Shown: one piece after another, positions 1 to 10,002 of the stretch | Layout: each line of letters starts with the position of its first letter | How positions within the stretch are numbered: position 1 is the first letter of the stretch | Assembly: GCF_000472865.1 (NCBI RefSeq) | Contig: NZ_AXAP01000026.1 | Coordinates: 47,539-111,538 of the forward strand | Direction of reading: 5' to 3' | DNA: 64,000 nucleotides | Source: Bradyrhizobium elkanii WSM2783 | GTDB taxonomy: Bacteria; Pseudomonadota; Alphaproteobacteria; Rhizobiales; Xanthobacteraceae | The notes under the pieces: generated by a model | Told to the model about the DNA's origin: nothing | The model's input: only the letters and a program-made list of their open reading frames with translations | Database searches by the model: none | Made by a program: the position numbers and the translations under genes

Positions 1-2
1 CC

Positions 3-737
3 GCCCCGCTGTTCCTGTCGTACCCTCTCGACGAGGACAGCGGTGCGAAATATCGGCGAGGTTCTCTCGAACGTTCGCTCGGCCGCTCGTTGCTCACGAG
101 TGGTCTTCTCATCGCTGCCGCCGCAGCGGCGGCTGTCCTGCTGGTTTCGCTGGACGTCACGCATAACATCACGGCCACGGCCAAGACGTGGCTGCTCGGC
201 ACCTCGCAGGTGCAGGCCCGAACCGTCATGGCGGGGCTCCCGCAACCCATGAGCGAGCCTGTACCGCCGCCGGCCAAATCAGATCCGCCGTCGCGCGAGC
301 AGATCACGGCCGCGTATCAGGAGGCGATCAAGGGCGGCCAGGCTGTGGTCCGGTCGGTGACACCGCCATCTGGCGCTCAACCGGCACCAGCAGCCGCTCC
401 ACCCGCGCCATCCGCCGCAGTACAAGCGGCACCGCCCGCTGCGCCGCCGGCAAGACTGCTCAGTCCCGACGAGCTCGGCGCACTGATGAAGCGGGCGAAC
501 AGCCTGCTTGCGATCGGCGATATCGCAGCCGCACGGCTGCTGCTCGAGCGCGCCGCCGATGCGCAGGAAGCCGACGCGGCGCTGCTGCTGGCCCGGACCT
601 ACGATCCCCTGGTGCTGGGAACGAAGGATGCGCGCGCCATCACGCCCGATCCGGCTCAGGCGCGGATCTGGTACCGCCGGGCGGCCGAGCTTGGCTCGCA
701 ACACGCCCAGCAACGTCTCACACAAATGCAAGATTGA
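3..737 (+). CDS. Sel1-like membrane-anchored protein, 5' end outside window
   Basis: The frame is open to the first base, so the true start lies upstream; the first in-window start codon is only a TTG at 90. What is visible is a short N-terminal stretch, a hydrophobic Ala/Leu/Val-rich segment (about 90-150), a long Ala/Pro-rich linker, and a C-terminal helical part with Sel1/TPR-like pattern (LLLERAADAQEADAALLLA, then IWYRRAAELGSQHAQQRL). Sel1-like repeats usually serve protein-protein contacts. It ends 18 bp before the TAXI binding-protein gene on the same strand, so the two may be co-transcribed. The single membrane segment suggests a periplasmic C-terminus. Exact function unknown. Confidence 0.75.
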   Translation, partial: APLFLSYPLDEDSGAKYRRGSLERSLGRSLLTSGLLIAAAAAAAVLLVSLDVTHNITATAKTWLLGTSQVQARTVMAGLPQPMSEPVPPPAKSDPPSREQITAAYQEAIKGGQAVVRSVTPPSGAQPAPAAAPPAPSAAVQAAPPAAPPARLLSPDELGALMKRANSLLAIGDIAAARLLLERAADAQEADAALLLARTYDPLVLGTKDARAITPDPAQARIWYRRAAELGSQHAQQRLTQMQD

Positions 738-755
738 ACCTTTTTGGGGTAGCAC

Positions 756-1931
756 ATGCTGCGATTGTTTGGAGTGGCGTTATTCGCCCTGACGATGATT
801 TGTGGCCCGACCGTACGGGCTGAGGAAACCGAATATGATCCGGCCAAGGTCAGCGACAGCCTGAGGGCCATCTTCCAGTTCGGCTCGGCCGCCACCAAGC
901 AGAACCTGAACGCCAACACGGTGACGCTGATCACGGGCACGATCGGCGGCACCTACGTCCAGTTCGGCGCCGACCTCGCTTCCGTGCTCGACGACGGCAA
1001 CAAGTTGCGCGTACTGCCGATCGTCGGGCGCGGCTCCGTGCAGAGCGTCGCCGATATCCTGTTCCTGCAGGGCGTCGATCTCGGCATCGTCCGAGCGGAC
1101 ACGCTCGACTATCTCGAAAGAAAGGGCTTTGCGAAGGACATCAAGAGGCAGTTCGCCTATGTGACCAAGCTCTATAACGAGGAGATGCATGTCGTCGCGC
1201 CGAAGACGATCAAGACCCTGAAGGATCTCGACGGCAGGATCGTCAGTGTCGACCTGCCCAATGGCGGCACCTTCGTCACCGCGCTGACGGTGTTCGAGCG
1301 GCTCGGGATGAAGGCGAAATTTCTCTACATCGAGCAGCGCATCGCAATGGAGAAATTGAAGGCCGGTGAAATCGACGCCGTGATCGTCACCGGCGGCAAG
1401 CCGTACAAATCCGTGAGCACATTCAACAATGACGGCCGCTTCCATCTCGTCACCGTCAACTATGACAAGCCGCTGCAGAACGACTATCTGCCGGCGACGC
1501 TCACCTCGAAGGATTATCCGAACCTGATTTCGGATCAGGAGCGCGTCGACACCATCGCCGTTCCTGCCGTGCTCGCGGCCTATAATTGGGCGCCGAACAC
1601 CGAGCGCTCGCGCAAGCTGGCGCTGTTCGTGGACGCTTTCTTCACGAAATTCCCGGCCTTCCAGAATCCGCCGTTCCATCCGAAGTGGAAGGAGGTCTCG
1701 CTGGCTGCACCGCTGCCCGACTGGACCCGGCTGCCGTCGGCCAAGCAATGGCTCGAGAAGCACAGCGTGGAAGCGGTGACGCGCAGTCGCTTCGATGAAT
1801 TCCTGAAGCAATCGCCGGGCGCAGCCAAGCTGCAGACGGACGCCGACAAGGAGGCGCTGTTCAAGCAGTTCCAGGCCTGGGAAGCGGAGAACAATGCCCG
1901 CGCGCAGGTGCGCACAGGCGAGAAGCGCTAG
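756..1931 (+). CDS. TAXI-family TRAP transporter solute-binding protein
   Basis: 391 residues. A Sec signal peptide occupies about residues 1-22 (hydrophobic core, ending TVRA before EETEY). The TAXI-family signature follows: TLITGTIGGTYVQFGADLA near residue 55, then the LGIVRAD strand and the LKDLDGRIVSVDLPNGGT segment. In the family these periplasmic proteins bind small carboxylates and feed a fused DctQM-type permease. No such permease is in the window, so this is an orphan receptor here. It follows the Sel1-like gene closely. A second, membrane-anchored TAXI-like protein lies 1 kb downstream. The substrate cannot be told from sequence. Confidence 0.88.
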   Translation: MLRLFGVALFALTMICGPTVRAEETEYDPAKVSDSLRAIFQFGSAATKQNLNANTVTLITGTIGGTYVQFGADLASVLDDGNKLRVLPIVGRGSVQSVADILFLQGVDLGIVRADTLDYLERKGFAKDIKRQFAYVTKLYNEEMHVVAPKTIKTLKDLDGRIVSVDLPNGGTFVTALTVFERLGMKAKFLYIEQRIAMEKLKAGEIDAVIVTGGKPYKSVSTFNNDGRFHLVTVNYDKPLQNDYLPATLTSKDYPNLISDQERVDTIAVPAVLAAYNWAPNTERSRKLALFVDAFFTKFPAFQNPPFHPKWKEVSLAAPLPDWTRLPSAKQWLEKHSVEAVTRSRFDEFLKQSPGAAKLQTDADKEALFKQFQAWEAENNARAQVRTGEKR

Positions 1932-1942
1932 ATGTCTTGTTT

Positions 1943-2014
1943 GAGCATGACCTCTGCGCAAACGCTTCGCGTTTGTCGCGGGAAAACCGGTGCCCACTTT
2001 TCCGGGTCATGCTC
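1943..2014. repeat. Rhizobial intergenic palindrome (GAGCATGAC type)
   Basis: Perfect 10-bp outer arms, GAGCATGACC at 1943-1952 and GGTCATGCTC at 2005-2014, enclose an inner hairpin around the TTCGCG loop. It sits between convergent genes, where it could also act as a bidirectional transcription stop. A fragment of a related element occurs at 40348-40385. Confidence 0.8.
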
Positions 2015-2403
2015 TAGCTCTGCACCTCTTCAGCCGTCTCGATGCCGCGCTTCAGCGCGGCACGGGCGGCTTCGCGGTGCTCCGGCGTGATGTGGCTTGC
2101 GACCATGCGTATCGCGGTCGCCAGGATCGCAGCATCATCGGTGAAGCCGAGAACCGGCATCACGTCCGGCACGAAGTCGAACGGCAGGACGAAATAGGCG
2201 ATGGCGCCAAGCAGCGCCGCCTGCACATGGCGCGGCGTCTCTTTATCGAAGGCGCAATAATAGGCCGCCAGTAGATCTTCGGCGAAAGGCAGTTTCGCCG
2301 CCACCCGCTTCAACTTGATCCAGAAACGCCGTCGCACGCTCTCGCGGTCCTGCGCCAGCCGATCGGCCGGCTCGAAACCGACAGTGTGTTCGGATGATGT
2401 CAT
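2014..2403 (-). CDS. YkvA/DUF1232 family protein
   Basis: 129 residues. The DUF1232 core is clear around residues 65-95: a hydrophobic helix (LLGAIAYFVLPFDFVPDVMP) followed by GFTDDAAIL and a second helix. Members are small, probably membrane-associated proteins of unknown biochemical role; rhizobial genomes carry several. The ATG at 2403 is preceded by a GGGAGC ribosome site. The gene follows the pterin dehydratase on the same strand with a gap of about 110 bp, so shared transcription is possible but not shown. Confidence 0.85.
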   Translation of the reverse strand: MTSSEHTVGFEPADRLAQDRESVRRRFWIKLKRVAAKLPFAEDLLAAYYCAFDKETPRHVQAALLGAIAYFVLPFDFVPDVMPVLGFTDDAAILATAIRMVASHITPEHREAARAALKRGIETAEEVQS

Positions 2404-2514
2404 CGGAAGAAGCTCCCTCGGACCACAGCCGCCAACCGGTCCCGCGACCCCTGACGCAAAAGGTGGGGACCTCCCGCCTGCCCTGCAAGATCATCCAAGG
2501 AGAAGTCGCCTCTC

Positions 2515-2814
2515 TCAGCCAGCCTGCTTCGCGATCGCCTCCATCGCCCTGGCCAATTCGATGTCGCGCGCCGTGACGCCGCCGGCGTCATGGGTTGCGA
2601 GCACCACATCGACCGTCTTGTAGACGTTCCTCCATTCCGGGTGATGGTCGCGTTTCTCCGCGATCAGCGCGACGCGCGCCATGAAGCCGAAGGCCTCGTT
2701 GAAATCCCTGAACGTGAAAGTCTTGGCGATCGCCTCACGTCCCGGCACCTCGGACCAGCCGGATAGTTCCTTCAGCGCCGATTTCCGCGCCTCCGCCGAT
2801 AACCGTCCTGCCAT
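2515..2814 (-). CDS. phhB: 4a-hydroxytetrahydrobiopterin dehydratase (PCD/DCoH)
   Basis: 99 residues from the ATG at 2814, which has a GGAG ribosome site; a longer frame to 2892 exists but adds an unrelated, non-conserved extension. The diagnostic active-site segment EKRDHHPEW is present in mid-protein, followed by the VDVVLATHDAGGVTARDIELA strand-helix typical of the family. The enzyme dehydrates 4a-hydroxytetrahydropterin to recycle the cofactor of aromatic amino-acid hydroxylases. No phenylalanine hydroxylase gene is in the window. The length matches the family (about 95-110). Confidence 0.93.
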   Translation of the reverse strand: MAGRLSAEARKSALKELSGWSEVPGREAIAKTFTFRDFNEAFGFMARVALIAEKRDHHPEWRNVYKTVDVVLATHDAGGVTARDIELARAMEAIAKQAG

Positions 2815-2986
2815 GGCAAATCTCCACTTCACTCGTTCACACCCTAACACCGGCAGCCACCAGCGGGATCCATGCTCACGACGCGGCCGCAAAGCGCGTC
2901 CTATCGCCGCTGGTAACCATGACGGGATTGTAACCTAGCCGCTGCCGGAATTTTGTTACAATGCAAAGGATAAACGCGTCGACGGG

Positions 2987-4429
2987 ATGACCCAGAACCT
3001 CAAACGGCTGTTTGCGCGATCGATGACCGAGCCTGACTTCGTCGCCGCTCCAGCTTCGCCTCCGCCGCGTTCGGCGCGGCGTCGGCTGAGTTTCGTGATG
3101 ATTGCCGGCGCGCTTGCCATCATCGGCGCACTGGCCGCCGGCTATTACTTCGCGATGCGGCCGGTGAACTTGAAAATCGCGGTCGGACCCGCCAACAGTG
3201 ACGACCTCAAAGTGGTCCAGGCGCTCGCCCAAGCCTACAACCAGGGCAACAGCCAAATCCGGCTGCGTCTGATCCAGACGGACGGCGCGGTAGCGAGCGC
3301 CGAGGCGCTGGCCGGCGGCAAGGCCGACCTCGCCATTATCCGCGGCGATCTGGATGTCCCCAAGAATGCGCAGGCGGTGGCAACGCTGCGCAAGAATGTG
3401 GTGGCGATCTGGGTGCCGCCGCAGGGCAAAGGCAGGGGCAGGAAAGCAGCGCCAAAAATCACCAAGATCGCGCAGCTCGCCGGCCACCGCGTCGGTGTCG
3501 TCGGCCGCACGCCCGCCAACGTCAACCTCTTGAAGGTGATCCTGCAGCAATATGGCGTCGACCCCGCCAAGGTAGAGATCGTCCAGTTTCCCGCCAATGA
3601 GACGGCCGAGACCATCAAGGGCCAGAAAGCGGACGCCTATCTCGCCGCCGGACCCGTCAACAGCAAGATCACAATCGACGCGATCACAGCTTCGACCCGC
3701 GGCACGCCGACCTTCCTCGCCATCGACGCGGCGGAAGCGATCGCGCAGAACCATCCCGCCTATGAAGCCTCGCAAATCCCCGCCGGCTCGCTCGGCGGCG
3801 TCGACCGCCCTGCGGACGAGGTCAAGACCATCAGCTTCTCGCACCATATCGTGGCGCGCAGGGGCATTTCCGAATCGACCATCGCCATCTTCACCCGGCA
3901 GCTGTTCTCGATCCGGCAGTCGCTGAAGAACGATTTCCCGCCGGCCGCCAGGATCGAGACGCCGGACACCGACAAGGACGCCACGATTCCCGTGCACCCT
4001 GGGGCTGCGGCTTTCGTCGATGGCGACGAGAAGACCTTCCTCGATCGCTACAGCGATTACATCTGGTGGGGGCTGATGCTGGTCTCCGCAATGGGTTCGG
4101 CCGGCGCCTGGTTTGCCGGCTACCTGAAGAAGGACGAACGCAGCATCAACACGTCGCAGCGCGACCGGCTGCTCGACATGCTCGCTGCCGCGCGCCACAG
4201 CGATTCGATGGAAGAACTCGACCAGATGCAGGCCGAAGCCGACAACATCCTGCGCGAAGCGCTGATCTGTTTCGAGCACGGCGGAATCGAGCAGGGCACG
4301 CTGACCGCCTTCAACATCGCGCTCGAGCAATTCCACAACGCGGTCACCGACCGCAAGCTGCTGTTGATCAGCATGCCGCAAAACCTGCAGCGCGCCAGCG
4401 CGCAATTCCGGGCGGCAGGGACCGCTTAG
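2987..4429 (+). CDS. Membrane-anchored TAXI-like solute-binding protein
   Basis: 480 residues. A cytoplasmic Arg-rich N-terminus (1-35) leads to a transmembrane anchor (about 36-56, FVMIAGALAIIGALAAGYYF). A periplasmic TAXI-like domain follows (about 60-350; LKIAVGPANSDDLKVVQALA, later LAGHRVGVVGRTPANVNLL). A second transmembrane helix (about 358-380, WWGLMLVSAMGSAGAWFAGYL) precedes a roughly 100-residue helical tail. The second membrane segment and cytoplasmic tail are unlike soluble TAXI receptors and suggest a sensing or scaffold role rather than simple transport. That role is inference. It stands alone on the plus strand between two minus-strand genes and phoD. Confidence 0.82.
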   Translation: MTQNLKRLFARSMTEPDFVAAPASPPPRSARRRLSFVMIAGALAIIGALAAGYYFAMRPVNLKIAVGPANSDDLKVVQALAQAYNQGNSQIRLRLIQTDGAVASAEALAGGKADLAIIRGDLDVPKNAQAVATLRKNVVAIWVPPQGKGRGRKAAPKITKIAQLAGHRVGVVGRTPANVNLLKVILQQYGVDPAKVEIVQFPANETAETIKGQKADAYLAAGPVNSKITIDAITASTRGTPTFLAIDAAEAIAQNHPAYEASQIPAGSLGGVDRPADEVKTISFSHHIVARRGISESTIAIFTRQLFSIRQSLKNDFPPAARIETPDTDKDATIPVHPGAAAFVDGDEKTFLDRYSDYIWWGLMLVSAMGSAGAWFAGYLKKDERSINTSQRDRLLDMLAAARHSDSMEELDQMQAEADNILREALICFEHGGIEQGTLTAFNIALEQFHNAVTDRKLLLISMPQNLQRASAQFRAAGTA

Positions 4430-4492
4430 CCACGGCGGGACGCAATCGGGTTCGCTTCAGTTCCCTGTTTGCGGGGCACGCGACCTCTCTTC

Positions 4493-4597
4493 CGTCATTC
4501 CGGGATCCGCCGAAGGCGCAGGCCCGGAATCCATCCGGCCGCAAACGATGTGGATGAATGGATTCCGGGCTCACGCTTCGCGTGCCCCGGAATGACG
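4493..4597. repeat. Intergenic palindromic repeat (CGTCATTCCGG type)
   Basis: The arms CGTCATTCCGG and CCGGAATGACG flank a copy with the internal GGATTCCGGGCTC motif. Same family as the elements at 16612, 26160 and 62379. It lies between the TAXI-like gene and phoD. Confidence 0.8.
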
Positions 4598-4718
4598 ACC
4601 AGATGCAATTTCTCTGCGATCATGTGGAGATGGCCGCCGTAATCGCTTCGTCATAGAATCCTTCTAGGTCTGTTGCGACATTTCGGCGCATCCGGTGCCG
4701 GACCGACGGAGGCTTGCC

Positions 4719-6266
4719 ATGACGATCAGGATTTCCCGCCGAAAGTTCCTCTCTTCAGCCGCTGTCGGCGCCGGCGTCATCGCGATGCCTCACCTCTCCC
4801 GCGCCGCCGACCGGCCGGCCGTCACCCATGGCGTGCAGTCCGGCGATGTCGGAGTTGACGGCGGCGTGGTCTGGGCGCGCGCCGACCGGCCGTCGCAGAT
4901 GATGGTCGAGGTCGCGACCACCGAATCCTTCAAGGACGCGCGCGCACTGCCGCCGATCGCGGCCCTGCCCGAAAGCGATTTCACCGCCAAGATGCTCCTG
5001 GAAAACCTGCCCTCAGGCCAGGACATCTTCTACCGCGTGCGCTTCCGCGACCTCGCCCATGTCAACGTCCTCGGCGAGCCCGTAACCGGCCGCTTCCGCA
5101 CCGCGCCCGCCGACCGGCGCGATGTCAGCTTTGTCTGGGGCGGCGACGTCGCCGGCCAGGGCTGGGGCATCAATCCCGACGATGGCGGCATGTTCACCTT
5201 CGCCACCATGGCCAAATACAAGCCGGATTTCTTCCTGCATTCCGGCGACACCATCTATGCCGACGGCGTCATTCCGTCCGAGGTGAAGCTTGCCGACGGC
5301 AAGCTGTGGAAGAACCTCACCATCCCGGAGAAGGCCAAGGTCGCCGAGAAGCTCGACGAGTACCGCGCGGCGCACAAGTACAACCTGCTCGACGAGCATG
5401 TGCGCGGCTTCAATGCAGAAGTGCCGATCTTCGTGCAATGGGACGACCACGAGGTCACCAACAACTGGTCGCTGTCGAAACAGCTTCCTGCCGCCTACAA
5501 GGAGCGCGACATCAACGTGCTGGCGGCGCGTGCGGCGCGCGCCTTCCACGAGATGTATCCGATGCGCGAAAGCATCGTCGAGCCGGGCCGCGTCTATCGC
5601 ACGCTCAGCTACGGACCGCATCTCGACGTGTTCATGCTGGACGAGCGCAGCTATCGCGGACCCAACGGGCCAAACCAGCAGACCAGCTACGGCCCCGATG
5701 CTTATTTCCTCGGCCCGGACCAACTCGCCTGGCTGAAGCGCGGACTGCTCAACTCGCGCGCCACCTGGAAGGTGATCGCCTCCGACATGCCGCTCAGCCT
5801 CATCGTCTATGACGATGCGGCCAACAGCAAAGGCTCCGAAGCGTTCGCGCAAGGAGACGGCCCGGCGCGCGGCCGCGAGCTCGAAATCGCCGAGATCCTG
5901 CGTTTCATCAAGACCGCCGGGATCGTCAACACCGTGTGGCTGACCGCCGACGTGCACTACGCCGCCGCGCACTACTACAATCCGAACAAGGCGCAGTTCC
6001 AGGACTTCGACCCGTTCTGGGAATTCGTCTCCGGCCCGCTGCATGCCGGCACTTTCGGCCCCAACGAGCTCGACAACACGTTTGGACCCGAGGTGAAGTT
6101 CATCAAGGCGCCCGGAGCCGACAAGCAGAACCTGCCGCCATCGGCGGGCATGCAGTTCTTCGGCCACGTCAAGATCGACGGCGCGACCGGACAGATGACA
6201 GTAACCTTGCGCGACCGCGCCGACGTCGCGCTGTGGTCGACCACGCTCGACCCGAAGCCGGTGTAA
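4719..6266 (+). CDS. phoD: Alkaline phosphatase D family protein, Tat-exported
   Basis: 515 residues from the ATG at 4719, preceded by GGAGG; an upstream start at 4695 is less likely because it would bury the export signal. Residues 1-30 form a twin-arginine signal (SRRKFLSS, hydrophobic core, SRAAD). The PhoD N-terminal domain opens with THGVQSGDV. The metallophosphatase core carries WGGDVAG, FLHSGDTIYADG, QWDDHEVTNNW and LTADVHYAAAHYY, which supply metal ligands. These enzymes hydrolyse phosphomono- and diesters in the periplasm. No Pho box could be defined upstream; the preceding space is a repeat. Monocistronic by context. Confidence 0.92.
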   Translation: MTIRISRRKFLSSAAVGAGVIAMPHLSRAADRPAVTHGVQSGDVGVDGGVVWARADRPSQMMVEVATTESFKDARALPPIAALPESDFTAKMLLENLPSGQDIFYRVRFRDLAHVNVLGEPVTGRFRTAPADRRDVSFVWGGDVAGQGWGINPDDGGMFTFATMAKYKPDFFLHSGDTIYADGVIPSEVKLADGKLWKNLTIPEKAKVAEKLDEYRAAHKYNLLDEHVRGFNAEVPIFVQWDDHEVTNNWSLSKQLPAAYKERDINVLAARAARAFHEMYPMRESIVEPGRVYRTLSYGPHLDVFMLDERSYRGPNGPNQQTSYGPDAYFLGPDQLAWLKRGLLNSRATWKVIASDMPLSLIVYDDAANSKGSEAFAQGDGPARGRELEIAEILRFIKTAGIVNTVWLTADVHYAAAHYYNPNKAQFQDFDPFWEFVSGPLHAGTFGPNELDNTFGPEVKFIKAPGADKQNLPPSAGMQFFGHVKIDGATGQMTVTLRDRADVALWSTTLDPKPV

Positions 6267-6304
6267 CATCGTAATGTAGTGACGTAACGTGGGACGGTCT
6301 ATCC

Positions 6305-6349
6305 GCGAACCCAGGACCCCGGATTGCGCTGCGCTCCATCCGGGCTACG
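6305..6349. repeat. Partial intergenic repeat (CCCGG...GGGCTAC type)
   Basis: The motif CCGGATTGCGCTGCGCTCC followed by ATCCGGGCTAC matches half of the palindrome at 39604-39695. It lies between convergent phoD and the receiver gene. Confidence 0.55.
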
Positions 6350-6725
6350 GATCCAAAACCCGCCTTCGGAGCGCTGCTTCCAGCGCTTCGGTCGAGCATG
6401 GCTTGACCAGGCGCGGCTTGCCGGCCAGCGCAGCGGGAAGCTGGACGTCAGCGCCATAGCCGGTGACAAAGAGATAGGGGATCCGTAGCCCGTCGAGCTC
6501 TTCGGCGAGCGCAAAGGTGTTCTCGCGGGCCAGCACGACATCCAGCAGCGCGAAGTCGGGCCGGCGATAGGCGATCATCTGAAGTGCTCGCGCGACGCTG
6601 GTCGCTGTCCGCACCGTCTTCACCCCGAAGCCGAGGATCGTGTCCTCGAAATCGATGGCGATGATCGGGTCGTCCTCGACGATCAACACGTCGGAAGGCA
6701 TGCGGCTGAAGAGGGCCGGTTTCAT
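6345..6725 (-). CDS. Stand-alone response-regulator receiver domain
   Basis: 126 residues from the ATG at 6725; the frame extends to 6875 but that part is not conserved-looking. A single CheY-like receiver is present: acidic pair VEDDP near the start, phospho-acceptor Asp in FALLDVVLAREN, conserved FVTGYG (Thr), and the Lys in PRLVKPCS. There is no output domain, as in rhizobial single-domain receivers that pass phosphate between histidine kinases. It is divergent from the Crp/Fnr gene at 6926, with about 200 bp between them. Its partner kinase is not in the window. Confidence 0.9.
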   Translation of the reverse strand: MKPALFSRMPSDVLIVEDDPIIAIDFEDTILGFGVKTVRTATSVARALQMIAYRRPDFALLDVVLARENTFALAEELDGLRIPYLFVTGYGADVQLPAALAGKPRLVKPCSTEALEAALRRRVLDP

Positions 6726-6925
6726 ATGCGCGCCAGGTCCTGTTTTGAGGCATTGATCTGATGGTCCGGACATGAGCCGCCAGTCGGCACGCTGCCGGCG
6801 CCTCTGAAGCACACCGGCGGTTCCCGCATTGAAACCACCACACTGCGGTCCCGGCGTCTGTTCACTTGTGCACACAACAGGAGGAACGGGTTGACTATCG
6901 TCGCGGTTGGTGAGGGGGAGACCCG

Positions 6926-7687
6926 ATGCTTCAACAACGCAGCCAACCGGACAGAGCTGACCGGCCCTTTAACAACCTGTTGCGCCGTCTGAGCGACGCC
7001 GATTATGGGCTGATCGCACCGCACCTCGCGCGCGCCGAGGCCAACGCTAACGACCTGCTTTACAGCCCCGGCGACGACGTCGAGACCGTGTATTTTCCCT
7101 GCGGGCCCGGCCTCGTCTCGTACCTCGTGACCAACGAGGACGGCCGCGACGTCGAGACCATTCTGGTCGGCCGCGAGGGTGCCGTCGGTGGCATCGTCAG
7201 CCAGGGATCTCTTCCCGCCTATACCCGCATCATCGTCAAATTCGGCGGGCCGTTCGCGCGGATGACGGTCGGCAGGCTGGAAGCGGCCAAGCTGAAATCG
7301 CCCTCGATCCGCAACGTCTTCGCGCGCTACGCCGATTGCATGCTGGCGCAGATCTTTCAGTCGACGGCCTGTAACGCGATCCACTCGATCGAGCAGCGCA
7401 CCGCCAAATGGATCATCTCGGCGATGGAGCGCACCAATGGCGATGGCGCAGTACCGCTCACGCATGAGCAGCTCGCCACCCTGCTGGGGGTGGGCCGCAG
7501 CTATGCCAGCCGCGTGATTCAGTCCTTCAAGGCCGAGGGCGTGCTGGAGACGCGCCGCGGCGCGATCCTGGTCCGAAACCTCGACCTCCTGCGCCTCCGC
7601 TCCTGCCTGTGCAACGAGGCCGTCAAGGACCACTTTGAGGAGGTGCTCCGTGGGGTCTATCCGAGCGAGGAAAAGGAAGCCGGATAG
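6926..7687 (+). CDS. Crp/Fnr family transcriptional regulator
   Basis: 253 residues. The N-terminal cyclic-nucleotide-binding fold covers about residues 20-140 (LLYSPGDDVETVYFPCGPGLVSYLV). The C-terminal winged helix covers about 160-230 (QRTAKWIISAMER, then LTHEQLATLLGVGRSYASRVI). The Fnr-type N-terminal cysteine cluster is absent, so it is not an Fnr oxygen sensor. The phosphate-contacting Arg-Ser pair of cAMP-binding Crp is also not evident, so the ligand is unknown. The divergent neighbour is a single-domain receiver, a common rhizobial pairing in stress or light response circuits. That role is inference. Confidence 0.9.
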   Translation: MLQQRSQPDRADRPFNNLLRRLSDADYGLIAPHLARAEANANDLLYSPGDDVETVYFPCGPGLVSYLVTNEDGRDVETILVGREGAVGGIVSQGSLPAYTRIIVKFGGPFARMTVGRLEAAKLKSPSIRNVFARYADCMLAQIFQSTACNAIHSIEQRTAKWIISAMERTNGDGAVPLTHEQLATLLGVGRSYASRVIQSFKAEGVLETRRGAILVRNLDLLRLRSCLCNEAVKDHFEEVLRGVYPSEEKEAG

Positions 7688-7730
7688 GCATCATGAAATC
7701 AGGCTGAATTGCATCCCCGGCCACGGTGCG

Positions 7731-7756
7731 CCCCCTCTCCCGCTCGCGGGGAGGTG
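7731..7756. repeat. Short copy of the CCTCTCCC...GGGGAGG intergenic repeat
   Basis: A single compact hairpin (CCCCTCTCCCGC, then GCGGGGAGG) of the family with long two-hairpin copies at 33179, 34742, 49353, 51861, 53434 and 55038. It is downstream of the Crp/Fnr gene. Confidence 0.55.
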
Positions 7757-7808
7757 AAGGAGGACCCCAAAGGGTTCCAAAAACGGCGAGTACCCGGCAA
7801 ACAACGCA

Positions 7809-7836
7809 TTGTTTTTTGACGGTTTCTGACTATATT
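7809..7836 (+). promoter_or_regulatory. Candidate sigma-70-like promoter of typA leader
   Basis: TTGTTT at 7809-7814 and TATATT at 7831-7836 with a 16-bp spacer. This is the only AT-rich promoter-like stretch before typA. Transcription would begin near 7843, just before the hairpin at 7850-7889. It is a pattern call only. Confidence 0.4.
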
Positions 7837-7849
7837 GCGCCGCAAACGC

Positions 7850-7889
7850 GCAAGCTTTGCCCGGTCCCTTCTGGCCGGGCTTGCTTTTT
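7850..7889 (+). terminator. Terminator-like hairpin in typA leader (possible attenuator or sRNA end)
   Basis: GCAAG (7850-7854) plus CCCGG (7860-7864) pair with CCGGG (7875-7879) plus CTTGC (7880-7884), with a 5-nt bulge on the left arm and a 10-nt loop, followed immediately by TTTTTG. It lies about 14 nt after the candidate -10 box and 134 bp before the typA ATG. It could end the upstream regulator transcript, attenuate typA, or terminate a small RNA of about 47 nt. Confidence 0.55.
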
Positions 7890-8023
7890 GAGGCGAGCCG
7901 CGCCCCGCGAGATTTCAAAGGCTTGAGTGTGATCCGGACCCGGAGGGGCCGTAGTTGCCAAAGATCGATCCCGGCTTTCCGGCGAGATCGCTCAAGACCT
8001 GTGCACGACTGAAAAGCAGAGCC

Positions 8024-9850
<1,827 letters not shown>

Positions 9851-9871
9851 CCTCTCCCTCCACAAGGGAAC

Positions 9872-9985
9872 CGTCATGGCCGGGCTTGTCCCGGCCATCC
9901 ACGTCTTCGATACTGGGAACCAAGAGCGTGGATGCCCGGGACATCTGCGCGAAGACGCGCTTCGCGCTTTTGCCCCGGCATGACG
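9872..9985. repeat. Intergenic palindromic repeat (CGTCATGGCCGGG type)
   Basis: CCGTCATGGCCGGGCTTGTC at the left, and GCCCCGGCATGACG at the right end, flank an internal CCATCCACG/CGTGGATG inverted pair. A half copy is at 27784-27818. It fills the typA to amine-oxidase gap. Confidence 0.75.
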
Positions 9986-10002
9986 ATGAAGTGGACGACC
10001 CG

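Noticed and set aside
780..1997. 405-codon minus-strand open frame opposite the TAXI gene
   Set aside because: Low-complexity Arg/Gly/Asp/His-rich translation mirrored from GC3-rich codons; no domain. The plus-strand protein is a recognised family.
2876..4405. 509-codon minus-strand open frame opposite the second TAXI-like gene
   Set aside because: Antisense shadow of a coding region with strong GC3; translation shows no motif.
5013..6269. 418-codon minus-strand open frame opposite phoD
   Set aside because: Antisense shadow; phoD has all its motifs on the plus strand.
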